DNA of 15,103 nucleotides from Cyclostephanos tholiformis (lineage: Eukaryota; Bacillariophyta; Thalassiosirophyceae; Thalassiosirales; Thalassiosiraceae): the NCBI GenBank assembly GCA_036939975.1, contig JALLPB010000512.1, forward strand, positions 1 through 15,103, given 5' to 3'. Under the pieces are notes generated by a model, which saw only the letters and a list, made by a program, of their open reading frames with translations, ran no database searches and was not told the DNA's origin. The position numbers and the translations under genes were made by a program. Numbering within the stretch: position 1 is the first letter of the stretch; the number at the start of each line of letters is the position of its first letter. Below, piece by piece: positions 7,371-15,103 of this stretch.

Positions 7371-9821
7371 TTAAATTCGTCTTGCCACCAGCGCCGCCCC
7401 CCCCCCCCCCCCCCCCCCGCTCTTTCTCTGATTCTTCAATGCATCGGCCACGGTCAGCCCAGGCGCGCCGGAACGCATTAAGTTTTCATCGTCGTCGTCA
7501 TCGTCGTCGTTCTCGTCATTGTCCCGAATGACTCGCTGCCTCACAACGCGCCTTGTTGGGGATTCCGCTTTCACGGCCGGTCTAGAGGAGGAAGTCACTT
7601 TTGATGACGCAGGCTCCTGCTTCAACTTTGTCATTTCGAACAAATTCAGAGATTGTGCCGGTGATGGCGGAGATGAGTCCGACGGGATGGGTTGCGCCCG
7701 TGCTCGTACGGGAGCCGGCACCGGCGTCGGTACTACCGCAGGTGGTGCTCGATACGTTATTGGGGGGATGATCTTTGGCGGCCCTTTACTGGGAGATGGA
7801 ATCGGTGAGTTGAGAGACTTGAGCGACTGCATGTCCAGATTTCGTAGTCGGTCAATTTCCTCTTTTTTTCTCTGCTGCTCCCTAACGAACGATGACTTGG
7901 AAACATCTTCCTTAACACGCTTTGGTACAGTACGTGATACCCTCGCCGCAGAGATCGTCTCGATGTCGAGTACACGTTCACGGTCACGAAGAATCTTGTC
8001 ACCGATCTATGAACGAGGCAAGATAATATTTTCAGCCGCATGAGCGTATGACGATTCAATAGTCATCATGCGTATATGGACGCTCACCTCTTTCTCGTCT
8101 TCTCTCGCTCTATTTTCCTCTTGAGTCTTACGCTCGAGTCTCTCCTCGCTGTCGCTCGCGGGTACTCCAACCTTCTTTTTTATCTCAATATTCTCGCCAG
8201 TTCCTTTCCTGGCGCGTTCTCTCTCCAACTTTTTTGCCCAGTATTCATCCTGCAGCGCCTGTCTGGCCTCTAACTCGGCCCTCTCGGCGAATTCCTTGTC
8301 CTCCCTCTTCCGACGCTCTTCCTCGGCAATCCTGCGCGCCTTCTCCATGCGTTCCACCTCCTTCCTGCGTGCCTCCTCCTCACGCTGCATTTGTATTTCG
8401 GCAAGCCTTCGTCTGTCTTCCTCCTTCTTCTTATCAGCGGCGACACGGGCCTCGGCGTCTCTCTTCTCCTGTTCCTCGGCGGCCTGGCTAAGCCGTGCGG
8501 CTAGGTTATCTGTCGATTTGCTAGCTTGAACAGCCGGCGCTGCCTTCCTGTCGTTGTTGGAGCTGATCATCGACAATATTGACTCGACAGCGTCTCGTGC
8601 GGAATCCGATTCAGGCATATCGTCGAGATTTAGCAGCGCTCGATCCTCCACAATTTGGCGCTTCATTTGCGTGAAGTCGGTCCCGGATGCGGCACCGGAG
8701 CTCTCTGGACCTCCATCCCCGTCCTCCATCCTCGCCGACTCCTGGCCATCGACGATCTTGTCCACGGGTTCACCTTCACCGCCTTTACCATCATCCGCTC
8801 GCTGCTGCCTCTGATACGTGGAGAACGTGGCGAATCTATCTGGGTCCGTAACACTTGCCAAGTACTTTCGCTTCGCCTCCTCGCTCTTCGTTTTACCATC
8901 CATCATCAAGGATACAACTGAAATATCAGAATTTGATTTGTATTTCACCCCGCCCTTACTACCCTTGTCCTTCTTCTGGGCGTCCTTCTTCGTGAGGGCA
9001 TTCCACAAATTCTCCTTTGCAGATGTCCGCAAGCTGCCGTCATCGGCGCCCTCCTTGCTCCTGACCCCCCCCACGCCCGCATCGCCCCCACCCCCTTCCA
9101 CCCCTGGTATCTTCTGTCGTATGGGTGGACCCCTGGGTTTCTGCTTTGGCAATGCCCCCGTAAGGGCGTTGTTGAGAAAATTCGCCTTCTCCTCCTCCGT
9201 CATCCCCCCCCCCTTCATGCGTCGTATGCGTTGCTGCGTGTCCTCGTACGGCGGAGGCCTAACGGGAGCAGTAGTCGTCGCTTTCCCCCCGACATCCTCG
9301 CCCTGCTGCTCCCCATCGGATGCCCTCCTGCCGTATACCTCGCGATCTTTATCATCCACCCCGGAACCAGGGCTTTCCAGCAGCCCGAAAGAGTCCGGTG
9401 ACTGCATGATCGAATGGAGGGTGACGCCGTTATTTTCCTCCCCCCCCCCGCCTTCGTCGTCGTCATCCTCTCCCCCCCCGAGGAATTTCCTCTTGATGAA
9501 GGAGCGCAGGCCCATGGACAAGATCGTCCTACCCACGCGGGGGGGAGGGGCGTCGAGGCCACTACGAGTCGGGTGAAAACGAGCGCCGTTCGTTGAGGTG
9601 CGATCGCCGGCGCGGGGAGGGAGCGGCGGCGCATCGACGGGGACGGGGGGATGCAACGACGCGGGGTCGACAAAACAGGACGACAACTTCGTCGATGCAG
9701 CCGGCGAGAATGCGGCGCATCCTGAAAGTAAAGTAACCGCCGCGACGGTTAGCAGGAGCGAGATTGCCGCGGTCATATCTCTCCGTGAGACGTCAATTGG
9801 TGAGGGATGGACCATCGACAT
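7371..9821 (-). CDS. Plastid-targeted acidic coiled-coil protein of unknown function (two exons)
   Basis: Exon 1 is 8088-9821 and exon 2 is 7371-8006. The 81-base intron (8007-8087) has a GTGAGC donor and CATAG acceptor in phase 0, giving 789 residues. The N-terminus has a signal peptide core (AAISLLLTVAAVTLLSG) followed by CAAFSP, a match to the diatom ASAF plastid-import motif with Phe at the cleavage site. ATGs at 9821, 9815 and 9776 could each start it, and all keep this signal. The middle is rich in Gly, Asp and Glu. About residues 440-560 form a long charged coiled coil (repeated EEARRKEVERMEKARR-type heptads). Exon 2 adds a charged segment, a Pro-rich region, an Asp7 run and a C-terminal poly-Gly encoded by a 22-base C run (+ strand), ending AALVARRI. 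No catalytic domain is recognised. It is probably structural or a scaffold in the plastid, which is inference. It shares a 171-base divergent promoter with the MYND-hydrolase gene. Confidence 0.82.
7397..7418. repeat. Mononucleotide run of 22 C
   Basis: Twenty-two consecutive C on the + strand, lying inside exon 2 of the minus-strand plastid protein where it encodes poly-Gly nine codons before the stop. The last residues and stop used depend on the exact run length. Confidence 0.9.
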
Positions 9822-9992
9822 GATGATGTTGTGTGCATAATTTTTAAGTATTTTTTGTGCGAACTATTCATTTTTTTGCTTGGTTCTCAAAAATTTTCGA
9901 CGAGAATTTGTTGAAAAAAAATTACTTTCACATTATTTACACAGAGCATAGCGGCTTCGCATCTCTTCAAAAGCCGCACACCGAGGGTAATT
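9822..9992. promoter_or_regulatory. Divergent promoter region between plastid coiled-coil and MYND-hydrolase genes
   Basis: These 171 AT-rich bases separate two outward-facing start codons (9821 minus, 9993 plus), so both promoters must lie here or overlap the genes. It contains several T and A runs (for example 9850-9856 and 9915-9922) and a weak dyad TTCTC...GAGAA around AAAAATTTT near 9885-9906. No clear TATA or initiator is assigned. Confidence 0.5.
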
Positions 9993-11186
9993 ATGGCATC
10001 CGCCGTCATCAACACACGCTGTCATCGTTGCGGCGCGGGTCCATCGCCCACGCGAAGAATCCGTGCCTGCACGGGATGCTCCTCCGTCGGATATTGCTCC
10101 AAGTCATGTCAGCGAGCCGATTGGTCGGGTAGGGATGGACACAAATCCGTTTGCCGCGCCGGGCGAGAATCTTGCGCCGCCGATCCAACTGACGCCGCTG
10201 TGAGATTGGAGGTAAAATGCGGCGACGTGGACGAGTGGAAAGATGTGGGACCCATAAGCTTGATCGAGGATACAGCGAATGCGAGGATGCTGGATTCCGT
10301 CCATAGTGGAGGACGCCATCGTACAATACCACCTCGCGTAGATGCACTCAGACAGCTGCCTGCAATAACGCGGGGAATTTTAGGGAGTGAATCGTCGCGG
10401 AAATACAAATACCAGCATTCCCACGATGGTATTGACGAGAATCTGTTAATTTTCTTCCACGGAGCTGGTGATACGCACCTTCCATTCGATGCGCTGGGGC
10501 GACAGATGGCATTACCGCAAACCGCCACATTGTCGATATCGGCTTCCATATCTCTTATACCTACCAATGAAACGAATCCTGACTTGTGTCGTTTCGTCGA
10601 ATTGCCATTTGATTTTGGACACACCTGGTTCGAGGAAATGGATTACGAGTGCACTGGCGAGACGTTGCCGATGGATCACCCCCGCCGATTGAATTCTTTG
10701 CGTCGAGCGTTGGAGATATTGCATCCCTTGCTGTGCTCTTTGACGGATCAAACAATCCCCGAAGCTGCATGGATACCAGAACGCGTTTTCCTTCTGGGGT
10801 TTAGCGCGGGGGGCTGCCTTGTCATGGAGATGTGTCGGATGTGGATGGATGACGGACGAATGCCATTAGGCGGGGCCATTTGTATAGCTGGTGGCATTCG
10901 AACCAAAGGGACCGACGCCGGCGTGTCATCAAAAGCCATCAAAGGTTCGACCGTCTCCACTCAACAAAAGCAGCCGACGGAAGTTTTGATCATTACAGGA
11001 GAAGACGACTCGATTTACCCAAAGGAAGCTGCTGAATTGTCAAAACAATTATATCATCCAACAAAGGTACAAATACACGTTCAGGAAGGAAAAGGACACT
11101 CGATGATTAGAAGTGAAGATGAAATGCATGTGATGATGGAGTTTTTATCAAAACGTCTGGTTCGGCGATTAGTTTGGAGGGACTAG
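9993..11186 (+). CDS. MYND zinc finger fused to a serine alpha/beta-hydrolase (acyl-protein thioesterase/carboxylesterase-like)
   Basis: A 397-residue intronless protein. Residues 10-54 are a complete MYND finger (C10, C13, C26, C29, C35, C39, H50, C54), a protein-interaction zinc module. After a linker, residues of about 149-395 form a phospholipase/carboxylesterase-type alpha/beta-hydrolase. The oxyanion-hole segment is FFHGAGD (154-160) followed by PFDALGRQMALP. The nucleophile elbow GFSAGG has Ser271. The acid segment GEDDSIYP gives D339 (or D338), and His369 sits in GKGHSMI. All triad residues are in the expected order and spacing, so it should be active as an esterase or thioesterase. 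The substrate is not deducible. No signal peptide is seen, so it is probably cytosolic or nuclear. Separate MYND proteins and APT/LYPLAL hydrolases are common, but I know of no established family joining them. It shares a divergent promoter with the plastid coiled-coil gene and converges on the redoxin-like gene. Confidence 0.88.
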   Translation: MASAVINTRCHRCGAGPSPTRRIRACTGCSSVGYCSKSCQRADWSGRDGHKSVCRAGRESCAADPTDAAVRLEVKCGDVDEWKDVGPISLIEDTANARMLDSVHSGGRHRTIPPRVDALRQLPAITRGILGSESSRKYKYQHSHDGIDENLLIFFHGAGDTHLPFDALGRQMALPQTATLSISASISLIPTNETNPDLCRFVELPFDFGHTWFEEMDYECTGETLPMDHPRRLNSLRRALEILHPLLCSLTDQTIPEAAWIPERVFLLGFSAGGCLVMEMCRMWMDDGRMPLGGAICIAGGIRTKGTDAGVSSKAIKGSTVSTQQKQPTEVLIITGEDDSIYPKEAAELSKQLYHPTKVQIHVQEGKGHSMIRSEDEMHVMMEFLSKRLVRRLVWRD

Positions 11187-11298
11187 CAGGCTAAATTTTA
11201 TCATGTACGAAGTCTCGCTAGAACAAAACTTAAAAACCCCTAAGATACAGTATTTTGCGCTGACAAGCCTTCAGTCCAATTAATTAAGTGACTTTAGT

Positions 11299-12384
11299 CT
11301 ACTCGATCGGTATTTGCTCTAAAATGTCCTCGAAATTGCACACTGCGCAGATGCCAGGATCTTTCCACTCAAAAATAGCATCCCCTCTCTCATTGCATAT
11401 TACACAGCCCCCAAGTTGAGTAAGAATCCCCGCCCCTAACGAGGCGTCGTTGGGAGCCAATTCTTTCCAGTTTTTAATCGAAATATCCAGCATGTTTTGA
11501 AGACGCAACGTCGCAAGTTCCAGAGGACGACGCGGCCAGCTCCCAACAACGGGCAGTTCACTAAATTTATTAGCAGTCACCTCGCCATTCGCTTCATCCA
11601 GCACCAAGCCTGAGTCAGGCCACCTTCCTTTCCTTTGACCAACGGCCATGGCATCTTCTATCCATGGTTGAGGCTTGAATGGGTTGCCAATATACCCCCC
11701 GATGACTGCCGGCAATGTTGCCCAGGCCTGCAATGTTGCAACAGTATTTAGATTTTTCTTCATAGAAAAAGTTATGTGGGAAAGGCACTTCATTCACTTA
11801 CTCCAAGGCCGAAGAGCATGCCAAACAATTTCACAAACGGCGACATTTTTGTATCATCAGGTCGCCATCCCTGGGACACACCAAATGCCTTGCCAGCTCT
11901 TCCCATCGGATCTACCATCAATTCAACTCCATAAACTGTTGATACATCACATGGCAAATCGACAAGATCTACCAACTTCTTCGCCGACTCTGATTCGCAA
12001 TTCAATACGAGGCCTATGAAGGCAATAATTGTTGGAGTAGCAAACAATGGTTTTCGTGAGAACTTGGGTGGGAATGCTTGAGTCAACATGAAATGCATAT
12101 TCAACGGAAGGTAATAAACACCCACCTATTTTCGTGATTCCTCTCTTTTGAAGGTCGGGCATGTAATATCGAAGCCTCTGCGCGTATTCAATGGCATTGA
12201 AGTCGGCCGCGTATGTGCCAAGGACCAACATGGTTTTCTTTGACGAACTCAGATAAGTCGACAAGTCGATGTCTGTGGACGTTTTGACAGATCGCGCCGT
12301 GACGCCTGCTAGTGGGGCGTAGGCGTGGCTCGGCTGGGCGGCGGATATGAGTGCTGCGGCGAAGGCGAATAGGGCCAGCATCAT
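11299..12384 (-). CDS. Plastid-targeted redoxin-like protein (AhpC/TSA, Prx-like2 type), three exons
   Basis: Exons are 12126-12384, 11802-12013 and 11299-11727. The introns are 112 bases (12014-12125, GTGGGT...CATAG, phase 1) and 74 bases (11728-11801, GTAAGT...TGCAG, phase 0), giving 299 residues. The start is ATG 12384 or 12381; an open extension to 12411 begins only with GTG. A signal peptide ([16 protein letters not shown]) leads to SHAYAPL, an ASAFAP-like plastid motif with Tyr at the cleavage site. The body matches a plant and algal thioredoxin-fold family: [44 protein letters not shown] joined across the second intron to [17 protein letters not shown], and [19 protein letters not shown] occupies the strand-loop-helix place where a redox-active CxxC would sit in a classical redoxin, so ordinary peroxiredoxin activity is doubtful. 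A separate CVIC and CAVC occur near the C-terminus. It is divergent from phytoene desaturase. Confidence 0.82.
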
Positions 12385-14451
<2,067 letters not shown>

Positions 14452-15103
14452 GTACGCTGTCATCGGTTCGCTCGCTTGGAGGGGCAAAATGAGAGGGGTC
14501 AAAAAATAGAGCAGAGAGGGGAGATGCCTGGGCCTTATTTAGGGTGGCCACGATTTTGCAAATTAACAAAATTCGGCATGGACATCGGATGGTGAGTCGG
14601 GGAGTATGCGCGGCTTTGGCGGAATGACAAAAATTAAGAGAGAGGGGGATAGGGCCATGGTCAAAGGTGGCCGTCATAAAACCAGGGGACACATCAACCA
14701 ACTGAAAGTTGGTGTCGGCCATTGGAGAGACATCGTAGAAGGCGCGCAACTGTGGCGGAACATATGGAGGGGGGCATTTTGCAATCGTTTTGCGGCGGCA
14801 AATCAGGTGACGAAAAATATAAAAATAAAAATATGTTGCGGCCTTAGATGGCTTCAAAACAACATGAAAAACGCAACAATCAACCAAAAACAAGCAGCCT
14901 TGACGGACGGGAAATGGAATGGGACAAGAGAATGAGGGGGTTGCAGGGAGAGCAGGTTTCCATCGTATTGGGGGCAATCGAACAAATGTACTGTATTTAC
15001 GTACTTTTGGCGCACTCGTCATAAGGCCCGATGCTAGACGTGTATCAAAGGCCAGACCTCTGAGTCAGGACCAACAAAACACTGAGGTGGCAAACTGCCA
15101 GCT
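14452..15103. other. Intergenic region after phytoene desaturase, no gene recognised
   Basis: About 650 bases follow the desaturase stop. A minus-strand open frame (14357-15022) crosses the end of the desaturase, is rich in Pro, Phe, Cys and Leu, and resembles no family, so I do not call it. A small hairpin (14697-14713) and an A-rich stretch (14815-14835) are the only structure seen. The 3' UTR and polyadenylation site of the desaturase should lie here. Confidence 0.5.
14697..14713. repeat. 7-bp hairpin
   Basis: ACCAACT (14697-14703), loop GAA, AGTTGGT (14707-14713). It is a perfect short stem with a 3-base loop, 245 bases past the desaturase stop codon. It could be a chance palindrome or RNA structure in an unannotated transcript. 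Confidence 0.45.

Noticed and set aside
8818..9576. A 252-residue plus-strand open frame
   Set aside because: It is the Ser/Pro-rich complement of exon 1 of the plastid coiled-coil gene, whose own frame continues through a verified intron.

Overview
This is nuclear DNA from a photosynthetic eukaryote, most probably a diatom. Three genes are interrupted by short GT-AG introns: five introns of 74 to 112 bases, each confirmed by protein continuity across the junction. Three predicted proteins start with a hydrophobic signal peptide running into an ASAFAP-like plastid-import motif, as expected for four-membrane secondary plastids. One of these is phytoene desaturase. MYND, MYND-SET and SEL1-repeat genes, which are expanded families in diatoms, are also present. 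I see no prokaryotic operon structure, rRNA, tRNA, CRISPR array or transposase.

Layout, left to right: (+) RlmI-type rRNA cytosine-C5 methyltransferase, 245-2056; (-) multi-pass membrane protein, 2147-3064; (+) decayed MYND-SET gene, 3261-4295; (-) unresolved locus, 4531 to about 6350, made of an acidic hypothetical protein preceded by zinc-finger-like reading frames; (+) SEL1-repeat protein, 6398-7270; (-) plastid-targeted coiled-coil protein with one intron, 7371-9821; (+) MYND finger fused to a serine alpha/beta-hydrolase, 9993-11186; (-) plastid redoxin-like protein with two introns, 11299-12384; (+) phytoene desaturase with two introns, 12575-14451. The last 650 bases hold no gene I can support. 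All nine loci alternate strictly in strand, so every neighbouring pair is convergent (about 90 to 240 bases apart) or divergent (about 50 to 200 bases apart).

Functionally, the right end is plastid-centred. Phytoene desaturase (carotenoid synthesis) and the redoxin-like protein share one 190-base divergent promoter that contains an 8-base inverted repeat, and another plastid-targeted protein lies 2.5 kb away. The middle, about 5150-9480, is GC-rich and crowded with C runs of 7 to 22 bases, all on the + strand. These are G runs in the two minus-strand genes, and several sit where reading frames become ambiguous.

The most interesting items are the MYND plus serine-hydrolase fusion, the MYND-SET pseudogene disabled by five nonsense codons without a single frameshift, the PHD/RING-like zinc cluster split across frames at 5.8-6.35 kb, the strand-biased poly-C tracts, and the shared promoter of phytoene desaturase and the redoxin-like gene.
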